Part shown: piece after piece, positions 24,771-33,241 of the stretch | Layout of the letters: every line of letters starts with the position of its first letter | Position numbering within the stretch: the stretch's first letter is position 1 | DNA from: an uncultured bacterium | GTDB taxonomy: Bacteria > Cyanobacteriota > Vampirovibrionia > Gastranaerophilales > Gastranaerophilaceae | DNA: 64,000 nucleotides | Direction of reading: 5' to 3' | Assembly: GCA_902801985.1 (NCBI GenBank) | Contig: CADCKD010000002.1 | Span: 62,001 to 126,000 of the forward strand | Notes under the pieces: generated by a model | What the model saw: the letters and a program-made list of their open reading frames with translations, nothing else | What the model was told of the DNA's origin: nothing | Databases searched by the model: none | Made by a program: the position numbers and the translations under genes

Positions 24771-25933
24771 TAATACTATTGATAGTTTCCCTGATTTGCT
24801 GCGGCTGCGGAAAAATCGAAAACACAAAACATGATGCTATAAAAATAATTAAATTAACCCAGAGCCAAGAAGAAAACGCAAAAATAGAAACAGCAAAAGT
24901 AACATACGAAAAATTGAAAACCGAAATTACACTTCCGGCACAATTTAAAGCGCAAAATAAATCGTTGGAAAAAATTTATGCACCAATGGAAGGTAAAATT
25001 GAAAAAATATATTTTGATATAGGTGATACGATTAAAAAAGGTGATACAATAGCTCTTTTAAAAACCGATGAAATAAGCCAAATTCAGCTTGAATTTTTAG
25101 AAAAAATTATGGATATTGAATCAGACATTAAAACTCAAAGCGCACAATGCACGCTTTCAAACAGCGAATACGAAAGAGAGCGTACTCTATACAATGAAAA
25201 AATATCCTCAAGGGCAGATTATGAAAGAGCATTGGCTGAAAAACAGAAAGATATTGCAAAACTAAATTCCCTAAAATCAAAACGCAGCGCACTCATTAAC
25301 GTTTACCGCAGTCGTTTGGGAGTTTACGGAGCAAACATTGACACTGTTTTAAAAACAAAAAAGGCGCAGCCTTATATTGAATTAAAAGCCTCTATCGGCG
25401 GAGTTTTGCTTGAGCGAAAAGTTAATACGGGAGAATTTGTAGAAGATAACAAAGAAATATTTGCACTGGCGGATTTATCAACGATTTGGCTTGTCGGTTA
25501 TGCTTTTGAAAAAGATTCAGCGAAACTCGCTGTCGGTCAAAAAGTTGAAGCCAAAAGCGGAAATGAAAGTATTGAGGGAGTGTTGTCCTATGTTTCTCCG
25601 ATATTGGATAACGAAACAAAAACTCTTGAAGTCAGAGCAGATATAGAAAATTCCGATTTTAAATTTAAACCGAATATATATGCTGAAATTATTGTAAATA
25701 CAGGAGAGAAAGAAACGCTTGTTGTGCCTGATGGTGCAATAGAAAAATACGGCGATTATAATTTTGCTTATGTTAAGACTAAGGAGGGAACTTACGAGGA
25801 GAGAAAAGTAGAAACAGGGCTAAAAAACGAAAAATACACAGAAATTCTCTCAGGCTTGAAAGAAGGTGAAACAGTAGTAACAAATGGTATATTTTCACTC
25901 TTGGGCGAAAGCATAAAAATGAGTGAAAAATAA
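24758..25933 (+). CDS. RND periplasmic adaptor lipoprotein (CusB/CzcB-like)
   Basis: A 391-residue adaptor with a Cys-rich lipobox region (LICCGCGK), so probably a membrane-anchored lipoprotein. Half-lipoyl motifs (YAPMEGKIEKIYFDIGDTIKK, about 80; ASIGGVLLERKVNTGEFV, about 210) flank a coiled-coil hairpin. Beta-barrel and membrane-proximal domains follow. It links the RND pump to TolC. There are no His- or Met-rich metal-binding extensions as in CusB or CzcB. AAGGAGAAAAA precedes the ATG, 13 bp inside the pump gene. Confidence 0.9.
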   Translation: MRNLIILLIVSLICCGCGKIENTKHDAIKIIKLTQSQEENAKIETAKVTYEKLKTEITLPAQFKAQNKSLEKIYAPMEGKIEKIYFDIGDTIKKGDTIALLKTDEISQIQLEFLEKIMDIESDIKTQSAQCTLSNSEYERERTLYNEKISSRADYERALAEKQKDIAKLNSLKSKRSALINVYRSRLGVYGANIDTVLKTKKAQPYIELKASIGGVLLERKVNTGEFVEDNKEIFALADLSTIWLVGYAFEKDSAKLAVGQKVEAKSGNESIEGVLSYVSPILDNETKTLEVRADIENSDFKFKPNIYAEIIVNTGEKETLVVPDGAIEKYGDYNFAYVKTKEGTYEERKVETGLKNEKYTEILSGLKEGETVVTNGIFSLLGESIKMSEK

Positions 25934-25993
25934 AAATCTGAACACGATTAAAACACTCATTAAACGGCATTTATTGTTAAAATTTTTTGAAAA

Positions 25994-26067
25994 CTTCCGA
26001 CTAAATATGTCAAACTCGGTATACTTTATCTCAAAATCCCTCATACACAGTATGGAGTTTTCGTCTT
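25994..26067. repeat. Composite motif region matching the 9.4-kb region
   Basis: Contains CTTCCGACTAAATATGTC (25994-26011), AACTCGG (26013-26019), GGTATAC and TGGAGTTTTCGTCTT (26053-26067). The same order of CTTCCGAC-AAAT-GTC, GGTAT and an identical 15-mer TGGAGTTTTCGTCTT occurs at 9436-9486, in the same orientation. It could be an element end, an att-like direct repeat or a dispersed genomic repeat. Confidence 0.5.
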
Positions 26068-26084
26068 GCTAATACAACAAAAAA

Positions 26085-26114
26085 GAAGTACATAGAATAA
26101 ATCCTATGTACTTC
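26085..26114 (-). terminator. tRNA-Ala terminator
   Basis: Perfect 11-bp arms GAAGTACATAG and CTATGTACTTC with an 8-nt loop, followed on the minus strand by a run of six T. It begins only 5 nt after the tRNA discriminator base. Confidence 0.85.
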
Positions 26115-26119
26115 TTTTT

Positions 26120-26192
26120 TGGAGGATAGGGGACTCGAACTCCTGACCCTCTGCGTGCAAAGCAGATGCTCTACCAACTGAGCTAATCCCCC
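26120..26192 (-). tRNA. tRNA-Ala (UGC)
   Basis: A 73-nt cloverleaf on the minus strand: acceptor GGGGGAT pairs with ATCCTCC and includes the G3:U70 pair that identifies alanine tRNA. The D arm is TAGCTCAGTTGGTAGAG, the anticodon loop TTTGCAC (anticodon TGC), and the T arm GGTTCGA-like (AGTTCGAGT). The discriminator is A. CCA is not encoded; the next bases are AAAAA. A terminator follows directly. Confidence 0.96.
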
Positions 26193-26288
26193 AAGTTTTC
26201 TTGGGCAAACAACCTTTCGGCTGCCTGTATTACTTATTATACATGGTGATTTTTTTTTGTAAAGAGGTTTTTTATATTTTTAGTAAAA

Positions 26289-27254
26289 TTATATCAAACT
26301 GATTATTTCACCTATTTTTTCGCCATGTAAAGTCTTTAAATCATGACATACTTCAATATCACCCCAATGTATATTTTTTATCAAATCACAAGTCAAGATT
26401 TCTCTTGCTTCCATATTGGCATCACAAATTTTGACAACAAAACCCTCTTCAAGTTTTGTATTAACAACTACACAAAGACCTCCAGCACCAACTTTTGCAA
26501 CAAGTCCGTCCCCTTTTGTAATAATTTTGGTATCTGTTCTGTTTTCTCCGCCAATTATGTACGGATGATTTAAGAATGCATTTTTAATTTTTTCATACTT
26601 CGGGTTACAAAATATATTCAAATAACCCTTCACAATATTTGCTAAAGGCATTGAGTGAATAGGAACACCACACCCGTCTTTTGTAACTTGATATTCTGTT
26701 TTTATATCACACAATTCATATATCTTTTGCTTTATTGCAACTTGCAGGGGATGTGCTATTTCATTATATCTATCCATATCCCACCCTTTTTCTTTGCAAA
26801 TTGCAAGCATCATAGCGTGTTTACCTGAACAGTTATTGTGCAAAGGAGTTATTTCTTCGTTATTTTTTTCCAATTCCTTTTGTGCAGAAACAGATATTGG
26901 TGCGTGAAGACCGCATTTTAATTTGATTTCTGGAATTTCAAACTTATTCAGCAAACTTTTTACAAGTTCTGTGTGAACTTTTTCACCTGCATGGGATGCA
27001 CAGCATATGGCTATTTCTTCTTCTGTTAAATTAAACTTCTCATCCAAGCCGTAATCAATAAGTAATGTGGCTTGAAGTGGTTTTGCACAAGAACGTAAAT
27101 AAAACGGGTAATTTTTGTCATCACCAATTTTTTCAAGTTCTCTTGTTTTGTCGCACCTTACAACAAAACCGAAATGTTCTTGCTCTACAAGCCCATCTCT
27201 TAAATATGCTACGACTTTTTCAGGTTGAGTATTTGTTTTTAAACTATTTAACAT
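26289..27254 (-). CDS. Asparaginase II-family protein
   Basis: A 321-residue protein of the PF06089 asparaginase II family: FYLRSCAKPLQA, CASHAGE, HNNCSGKHAMMLA and TKDGCGVPI are the conserved blocks. It would hydrolyse L-asparagine to aspartate and ammonia; it is unrelated to the classical AnsA/AnsB fold. There is no signal peptide, so it is cytoplasmic. Length fits the family. Its ATG lies 11 bp inside the end of the upstream hypothetical gene, so the two are probably co-transcribed. Confidence 0.88.
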   Translation of the reverse strand: MLNSLKTNTQPEKVVAYLRDGLVEQEHFGFVVRCDKTRELEKIGDDKNYPFYLRSCAKPLQATLLIDYGLDEKFNLTEEEIAICCASHAGEKVHTELVKSLLNKFEIPEIKLKCGLHAPISVSAQKELEKNNEEITPLHNNCSGKHAMMLAICKEKGWDMDRYNEIAHPLQVAIKQKIYELCDIKTEYQVTKDGCGVPIHSMPLANIVKGYLNIFCNPKYEKIKNAFLNHPYIIGGENRTDTKIITKGDGLVAKVGAGGLCVVVNTKLEEGFVVKICDANMEAREILTCDLIKNIHWGDIEVCHDLKTLHGEKIGEIISLI

Positions 27255-27969
27255 TATTTTTCACCATAGATATTAATTTTTCTATCTGCATACGCAATTG
27301 TTTATTTTCAGATTTTAAATCCTCAATTTGTTTTTCATATTCATCAGATTTTTTTACATATTCTTCTTTTAACTTAGGGATTTCATTATGATCAAGAATA
27401 AATCTCTTTTTAGCTTCTTCTTTTATTTTCAAAATCATATCCAAATGTTTTTGAGAAATTAGCCCAAGAGAAATTAGAGATTGGCCAAACTTTTTATTTT
27501 CTTTTGTTTCTTGTTCATACGCATCAACTGCACTATCAAGTTGCTCTTTGGAAATTGCACCGCTTTCAAGAAAATATTCACCTGTTCTGTATTTACCGGC
27601 AAGAAAACCTGCAATACTCAAAATTCTGGAGTCATCCGGAATTTGCAGATATCCTTCATCCACACCAAACAAAAAATATCCGGCGATTTCTTCCAAAGAC
27701 ATAAAAGTATTTAAAGCAACTTCTGAAATACTAAGATTTTTATCGCAAGCATCTAATATATTGTATATGTTAATATCAAAATTAGATTCCTTATAATCAA
27801 GTTCACATTTTCCTTTATACGTTAATGCCGGCTTATAGGTAGAAAATGTATATGATAAATCAACTCCTGTATCAATTTGGTCTGACAAATTTACATATAT
27901 AATTTCCTTTACCCAAACAGGAAAATTCGATATTTTATTTAAAAACTTTTCTAAAAAATTTCTTTGCAC
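27244..27969 (-). CDS. Hypothetical protein with MshEN/GspE-N-like and coiled-coil segments
   Basis: A 241-residue protein starting at GTG. About residues 120-180 (KYRTGEYFLESGAISKEQLDSA, then KKFGQSLISLGLISQKHLDMIL) resemble the two-helix GspE/MshE N-terminal repeat, which in some proteins binds c-di-GMP. The first 110 residues resemble a PqqD- or winged-helix-like domain. The final 50 residues are a coiled coil with leucine-type heptads. No ATPase domain follows. It is coupled to asparaginase II; functional linkage is unknown. Confidence 0.6.
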   Translation of the reverse strand: MQRNFLEKFLNKISNFPVWVKEIIYVNLSDQIDTGVDLSYTFSTYKPALTYKGKCELDYKESNFDINIYNILDACDKNLSISEVALNTFMSLEEIAGYFLFGVDEGYLQIPDDSRILSIAGFLAGKYRTGEYFLESGAISKEQLDSAVDAYEQETKENKKFGQSLISLGLISQKHLDMILKIKEEAKKRFILDHNEIPKLKEEYVKKSDEYEKQIEDLKSENKQLRMQIEKLISMVKNNVK

Positions 27970-28106
27970 TACTCTTGTTCTCTAATTTTTGAGAATATTC
28001 TATCATTAAATACTCAAATCTTCAACAGATATTGAAATATATCTTTGCAGGTTGATTAATTTTTTTAAAACAAGTAAGATAAACCTAGATAAAGGGGAGA
28101 AAAATA

Positions 28107-29321
28107 ATGGAAAATAAAAAGAAATCTATTATCATATTTATACTTGTAATATTAGGTTTATTAGTAACAGTTGATTTAGCATATATTTATTATCAAGCAA
28201 ATTTTAACCAATATGCATTGCCAAGTTTTTGTGCAATAAATGATTTCATTGACTGCGACGGAGTTGCAAGAACAACTGAATCTCAATTTTTGGGGGTTCC
28301 GTTAGCATATTGGGGGATGTTTTTATATGCGTTTATGCTAATGCTTTTGTGCGTAGATTTCTTGAAAAAAATACCGTTCTTAAAATTTTTGGAAGTATTT
28401 AAAAATAAATTCCACTATATTGCCTCATTGGGTATTATTTCTTTTACAATATCAATGATGCTTGCCGGAGTAAGTTTTTTAGTAATTGATAAATTATGCT
28501 TAATGTGTGTTGTTACTTATGTTATAAACTTATTTATAGGTTTAGTTGCGGCAAAAGGACTTGATAAACATTTTGTCGGAGCAATTCAGCAAAGTTGGAA
28601 AGATTTTGTTGATGCATTAAAACCAATTCCTTACAGAATAGCATTTGTTATTGTTATGATTGTTGCAGGATGTTTTTTAGGTTGGACTTATACAAGCGCA
28701 AAATTCTCTCCGGCATTGAAATTTAAAAAATCTTTCGGGGAATTTGTAAATACAAAAGTCAATAAGTATGCAGTAAAAGGGAATATATTAGGTTCAAAAG
28801 ATAAAGATGCAGTAGTTTTGCATATATATTCCGATTATAATTGTCCGATGTGCTTTGCATGTAATGTTATGCTGCACAAACTCGCTAAAGAATTTACAAA
28901 TGTAAGAATTGAAGCTCATAGTCTTCCTTTGGATACAGATTGTAACAAATATCTTGAAAGACCTTTCCACATTGGCTCTTGCACAATGGCAAAATATAGC
29001 GTTGCAGCTAAAAACCAAAATAAATTCTGGGAAGTTGAATCTCTATTTTTTGAAAAGAAACCGGCTGATGAAAACAGTGTAATTGAAACATTGAAAAATT
29101 CAGGTTTGGGTTTAGATATGGACAAACTTGCGCAAGATGTTAAAAAACAAGAAACTATGGAAGAAATTTTAAAAGATATTGATTATGCTATGAATCATAA
29201 TAAAATGGGAACTCCGCTAATGCAATTAGGGGATGAACTTGAAATGGGTATTCAACCTTATCCTGAATTAAAAGAATGGGTCATTAAACATGGCGGGAAA
29301 CCAAAACATAGCTTCTTCTAA
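28107..29321 (+). CDS. VKOR - DsbA-like fusion (disulfide-bond formation)
   Basis: A 404-residue membrane protein. The VKOR domain has four or five helices with loop cysteines Cys42 and Cys50 and the quinone-site pair CLMC (Cys131, Cys134). After a further helix (about 176-196) comes a thioredoxin/DsbA-like domain with YSDYNCPMCFACN (CPMC near 250). VKOR fusions reoxidise their own thioredoxin-like domain with quinone and so drive disulfide formation outside the cytoplasm, replacing DsbB plus DsbA. Such fusions are known in cyanobacteria, in line with the proposed lineage. AAGGGGAGAAAAATA precedes the ATG. Confidence 0.9.
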   Translation: MENKKKSIIIFILVILGLLVTVDLAYIYYQANFNQYALPSFCAINDFIDCDGVARTTESQFLGVPLAYWGMFLYAFMLMLLCVDFLKKIPFLKFLEVFKNKFHYIASLGIISFTISMMLAGVSFLVIDKLCLMCVVTYVINLFIGLVAAKGLDKHFVGAIQQSWKDFVDALKPIPYRIAFVIVMIVAGCFLGWTYTSAKFSPALKFKKSFGEFVNTKVNKYAVKGNILGSKDKDAVVLHIYSDYNCPMCFACNVMLHKLAKEFTNVRIEAHSLPLDTDCNKYLERPFHIGSCTMAKYSVAAKNQNKFWEVESLFFEKKPADENSVIETLKNSGLGLDMDKLAQDVKKQETMEEILKDIDYAMNHNKMGTPLMQLGDELEMGIQPYPELKEWVIKHGGKPKHSFF

Positions 29322-29850
29322 AAAACAAATTCTTTTACATGCCTGCTGCGGAATTTGCTCAGGATATCCCATAACTTATTTAAAAAATATGGGATATGAG
29401 GTTATTGTGTACTTCTATAACCCTAATATTTACCCCCAAGAAGAATACCAAAAACGACTTGATGCCGAAAAAACATTATGTGCTCATTTTGGTTGCAATT
29501 TAATTGAAGGAGAATACGAAACCGATATATATTATGAAACTGTCAAAGGCTTAGAAAATGAACCTGAAAAAGGTTTACGCTGCGACAAGTGTTTTGAATT
29601 GAGGCTTAATAAAGCAGCAAAAAAAGCAGTTGAACTCGGAATTAAAGAATTTACAACATCTATGGTCATAAGTCCGCACAAAAATTATGAAAAACTAACA
29701 GAAATCGGAATGCAAATCGGAGAAAAATATAATTTGACATATAATTCCACAAATTTTAGGAAACAGGACGGATTTTTAAAAACAAATAATATTTCAAAAT
29801 CATTGAATTTATACAGACAAAATTATTGCGGCTGCAAATTTGCAAAATAA
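29290..29850 (+). CDS. queH: Epoxyqueuosine reductase QueH
   Basis: A 186-residue protein of the QueH (DUF208) family: HACCGICSGYP near the N-terminus, RCDKCFELRL in the middle and YCGCKF at the C-terminus supply the iron-sulfur and iron-binding cysteines. It reduces epoxyqueuosine to queuosine in tRNA. The family usually has HACCGPC; here Pro is Ile. The start at 29290 lies 32 bp inside the VKOR gene and has no clear ribosome site, so a coupled start or slightly different start is possible. Confidence 0.9.
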   Translation: MAGNQNIASSKKQILLHACCGICSGYPITYLKNMGYEVIVYFYNPNIYPQEEYQKRLDAEKTLCAHFGCNLIEGEYETDIYYETVKGLENEPEKGLRCDKCFELRLNKAAKKAVELGIKEFTTSMVISPHKNYEKLTEIGMQIGEKYNLTYNSTNFRKQDGFLKTNNISKSLNLYRQNYCGCKFAK

Positions 29851-29945
29851 TAATATTCCAAAACTCATACATTTAGATTATGACGAATAATATTTAATAT
29901 CATATAATGCCTATAAAGTAGAAATTTATGCTAAGAGGGCAAAGT

Positions 29946-30968
29946 ATGTATAAAAAATTTGGTTTAATATTAACAGCATTGATTGCAGTTACGGCACTGC
30001 CAAATAAGGCATACAGTTTTCAAAACCCATTGAAAACATATGATTTATATGCTGATACACATAGAGCAGAAAATACAAACGTATCTTCCGAAAGAGAAAC
30101 CGTCATGGGAGAATACTATAGCAACTCTCTCAGACCGCCCGGACATGGTGCACAATATGCGGCAGAAAGTGCTGCTGCAAATACCGGAGATACTTCTGAA
30201 TTCAATGCAAATGGCGTAAAAAGAAGAAATCAAGTTTTAAGAGAATCTTCTCTTATGATATATGCAAACCCTGATACTCCTCCGGGATGGACTGAAGGGC
30301 CTTCTTTCTATAAAAATCCAAACCTTGAAAGTATAAAAACCAAATATAAAAAGAGTAATTTTGCAGGCTGCTTGCAAGAAAGTATTTCGTACGTAAGACA
30401 ACATCCAAGTGATACTTTAGGATTTTATTATCTTGCAATGAGTTATGCAAAAGTAAATGATAAAGACAATGCTGTCAAAGCATACGAAAAAGTTATAGCA
30501 TTAAATGATAACCCAATGATAGTAAAATATGCAACAAACGGCAGAAATTGTGTTATGGGCAACAAGGAAGCATGCTATGAAAATGTCAATGTACCTGAAT
30601 TGATATACCCGTATGCAAACATTGCAGCAGGCAAAACTGTTGAAGAAATGACTCTTATAGACCCACAAACACTTGTAAATAGAAATATGGATAATTTATA
30701 TAGTCAGATGAGTCAAGTTGCCGGAAGCCCTAATAACGGCAAAGATGGTGACAAGAAAAATGGCGGAGTTGATTTGCCATTCCGCAATCAGGATGAAAAT
30801 TTGGATAAATTTATTAGAGCACCATACGGAACAGGCTTATCTCCTGAATTAGAAAAAGAATATAAACAAATACAGTTGAGAAAACTTCAACAAAGCATCA
30901 ATAACCAAAATTCAGCAGAAAATGACATGGAAAATGTTCAGACATTTGATAATAAACAATCACAATAA
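29946..30968 (+). CDS. Secreted TPR-like protein
   Basis: A 340-residue precursor with a signal peptide (MYKKFGLILTALIAVTALPNKAYS). Mid-protein, about residues 115-175 form at least one or two TPR-like helix pairs (LGFYYLAMSYAKVNDKDNAV, AYEKVIALND). The N-terminal 100 residues and the C-terminus are low-complexity and Asn/Gln/Ser-rich. The ATG at 29946 follows AAGAGGGCAAAGT; an in-frame ATG at 29928 lies before that site. The 30979 TPR gene follows 10 bp later, so the two form an operon. It is probably a periplasmic scaffold. Confidence 0.7.
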   Translation: MYKKFGLILTALIAVTALPNKAYSFQNPLKTYDLYADTHRAENTNVSSERETVMGEYYSNSLRPPGHGAQYAAESAAANTGDTSEFNANGVKRRNQVLRESSLMIYANPDTPPGWTEGPSFYKNPNLESIKTKYKKSNFAGCLQESISYVRQHPSDTLGFYYLAMSYAKVNDKDNAVKAYEKVIALNDNPMIVKYATNGRNCVMGNKEACYENVNVPELIYPYANIAAGKTVEEMTLIDPQTLVNRNMDNLYSQMSQVAGSPNNGKDGDKKNGGVDLPFRNQDENLDKFIRAPYGTGLSPELEKEYKQIQLRKLQQSINNQNSAENDMENVQTFDNKQSQ

Positions 30969-30978
30969 TTAAGAAACA

Positions 30979-31581
30979 ATGACATCAAAGTATGAGCAAG
31001 TAAAAAAAGATTTTTTATCGGGCAGAATAAAAGGCTGCAAAAATTTCTTTGAAAAAAATAAAAACTATGTTGAAGCAGGTTATTGCAATATAATTTTAGA
31101 CAATTTAAAACAAGCAAACGAAGATTTTGATAAAGCTATATCAGATAATATTCGTGCGCATTGGGGAAAATTGTTAATACAAATGATTACAGGGCAGATT
31201 TCATCTGCCCCTACGTATTTTGAGATAAGGAATTTTTTAGAAATTGACTTAAGTATACTTATCACATATTGCAAAGGAGATTATATAGAAAAAATTATTC
31301 GTTATGCTGATTTTATGGCTTTTTATAACATGGAATGCTACAAATTTATAGGGCGGGTATTTTGGGCTCATAATTTGATGCCTGCATCTATGTTTTTTTT
31401 AGAAAGAGCAAAAGAAAAATTATATAAAGATCCGGAATTACATTATCAATTAGCATATATATATTATGACAAGCAAAAAGATACTAAATTGGCACAAAAA
31501 GAGCTTGAAACATGCTTAAATATTCTGCCTGAATATGCACCTGCAACAAGCCTTCTAAAAAAGATTAACAGTTTAAAATAA
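30979..31581 (+). CDS. TPR-like helical protein
   Basis: A 200-residue cytoplasmic all-helical protein. The C-terminal part has a clear TPR (DPELHYQLAYIYYDKQKDTK, then AQKELETCLNILPEYAPA), and the earlier segment NYVEAGYCNIILDNLKQANEDF looks like another. There is no signal peptide. It follows the secreted TPR protein by 10 bp, with only a weak ribosome site (AAGAAACA). A role in protein assembly is possible but unspecific. Confidence 0.65.
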   Translation: MTSKYEQVKKDFLSGRIKGCKNFFEKNKNYVEAGYCNIILDNLKQANEDFDKAISDNIRAHWGKLLIQMITGQISSAPTYFEIRNFLEIDLSILITYCKGDYIEKIIRYADFMAFYNMECYKFIGRVFWAHNLMPASMFFLERAKEKLYKDPELHYQLAYIYYDKQKDTKLAQKELETCLNILPEYAPATSLLKKINSLK

Positions 31582-31714
31582 ATTATTATAACAAATCTTA
31601 CAAATACTTTGCAGCCTGATTTAAAAAACATTTTTATAAATATAATAATATATTCACAAATTGAAAAAATTTAAAAAAACTGATAGACTAAACAAAAGAT
31701 TAAAGGGAAATATA

Positions 31715-32770
31715 ATGGAAAAATTCAGATTTTTAACATCAGGTGAAAGTCACGGAAAATGTTTAAACGCTATAATTGAAGGTTTACCTTCCGGAATAGA
31801 AGTTGATATTGATTTTATAAATAATGAACTAAAACGCCGCCAACAAGGTTACGGTCGGGGCGAAAGAATGAATATTGAAAGTGACAGCGCCGAAATATTA
31901 TCAGGAGTAAGATTTGGTAAAACAATAGGTTCTCCAATAACACTTGTTATTAAAAATCGAGATTTTGAAAACTGGCAAAAAGTAATGAGTACATCTCCGG
32001 ATGATTATACTGATGACAAATCTTTTTCGGTATATCGCCCCGGGCATGCTGATTATGCAGGTTCTGTTAAATATAATCAAAAGGATTTACGCAATATTTT
32101 AGAACGTTCCAGCGCACGCAAAACAGCGATAGAAGTTGCAGTAGGAGCTATTGCAAAGTTATTATTAAAACAATTAAACATACAAGGCTACTCTGAAGTT
32201 ACACAAATAGGTTCAGCCTGCTGTCCGGACAAATTTCACCAAGAAATAGACCATGCAAAAGAAAACGGAGATTCTCTCGGGGGAAAATTTGTGGTTGTAT
32301 ATAAAAATTTGCCTGTTGGGCTTGGTTCTTATGTTCATTGGGACAGAGGCATAGACGGACGACTTGCACAGGCTATTATGAGTATTCCTGCGGTTAAATC
32401 CGTCGAAATTGGTACAAATCCTCTCGGGATTTGCGGAAGCGAATATCATGATGAATTTTCTATAGAAAATGGTGAAATATGCCGTTTATCAAATCATGCC
32501 GGCGGAATTGAAGGCGGAATGACAAACGGACAAGATTTGATAATTTCTGCTGTAATGAAACCAATTCCAACCATGCAAAAGGCGCTTAAATCAGTAGATT
32601 CCAAAACTTGTGAAGCCTCTGAAGCACATTATGAACGCTCAGATGTTTGTGCGGTTGAATCTTGTTCTGTTGTTGCAGAATCAAGAGTGGCATGGGTTCT
32701 TGCGAACGAGATTTTGCTGAAATACGGCGGTGACAATATTGAAGAACTTTTAAAAAACTATCATAAATAA
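31715..32770 (+). CDS. aroC: Chorismate synthase
   Basis: A 351-residue enzyme of the shikimate pathway that converts EPSP to chorismate using reduced FMN. Conserved blocks: [10 protein letters not shown] at the start, [42 protein letters not shown] and the C-terminal [13 protein letters not shown]. The ATG at 31715 follows AAAGGGAAATATA; an upstream TTG at 31661 would add 18 basic residues not typical of the family. It converges with rnhA with a 10-bp overlap. Confidence 0.96.
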   Translation: MEKFRFLTSGESHGKCLNAIIEGLPSGIEVDIDFINNELKRRQQGYGRGERMNIESDSAEILSGVRFGKTIGSPITLVIKNRDFENWQKVMSTSPDDYTDDKSFSVYRPGHADYAGSVKYNQKDLRNILERSSARKTAIEVAVGAIAKLLLKQLNIQGYSEVTQIGSACCPDKFHQEIDHAKENGDSLGGKFVVVYKNLPVGLGSYVHWDRGIDGRLAQAIMSIPAVKSVEIGTNPLGICGSEYHDEFSIENGEICRLSNHAGGIEGGMTNGQDLIISAVMKPIPTMQKALKSVDSKTCEASEAHYERSDVCAVESCSVVAESRVAWVLANEILLKYGGDNIEELLKNYHK

Positions 32771-33231
32771 TTATCTTCAAGCAAATTATCCGAATTTGCG
32801 GAAGCAACAGCCATTTGGTCACAGCGTTCGTTGAATTCGTGACCGGCATGACCTTTTACCCATATAAATTTTACATTATGAGGTTCTTTTGCCTTTAATA
32901 AACGCTGCCAAAGGTCTTTATTTTTCACAGGTTGTTTATTTGCACCCTTCCAGCCTTTATTTATCCAACCATCAATCCAATGTTGATTAAATGCATCAAC
33001 CAAATATTTTGAATCAGAAGTCAATTCTACATCACACGGTTTTTTAAGAGCTTCCAAACCGACAATAGCAGCCAAAAGCTCCATTCTGTTATTAGTTGTG
33101 TTTTTAAAACCTTGAGTTAACTCTTTTTTATGAATATTTCCATTTTCATCTTCTGCATATAAAATAGTCCCGTAACCACCTTTGCCGGGATTACCTGAAC
33201 ACGCTCCATCAGTGTATATTTTTACAAGCAT
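32761..33231 (-). CDS. rnhA: Ribonuclease HI
   Basis: A 156-residue RNase H1. All four catalytic acids are visible: Asp8 ([17 protein letters not shown]), Glu in NRMELLAA, Asp in TSDSKYLV and Asp in ERCDQMA, together with the flexible His (HAGHEFNE). It removes RNA from RNA-DNA hybrids. It starts 10 bp after the helicase stop, with AGAGGTAAAATA as ribosome site, so the two are co-transcribed. Confidence 0.95.
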   Translation of the reverse strand: MLVKIYTDGACSGNPGKGGYGTILYAEDENGNIHKKELTQGFKNTTNNRMELLAAIVGLEALKKPCDVELTSDSKYLVDAFNQHWIDGWINKGWKGANKQPVKNKDLWQRLLKAKEPHNVKFIWVKGHAGHEFNERCDQMAVASANSDNLLEDNYL

Positions 33232-33241
33232 TATTTTACCT

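Noticed and set aside
26120-26192. tRNA-Ala as proven integration site
   Set aside because: No duplicated tRNA 3' segment was found at the left side of the accessory region, and the tRNA keeps its own adjoining terminator; only proximity is seen.
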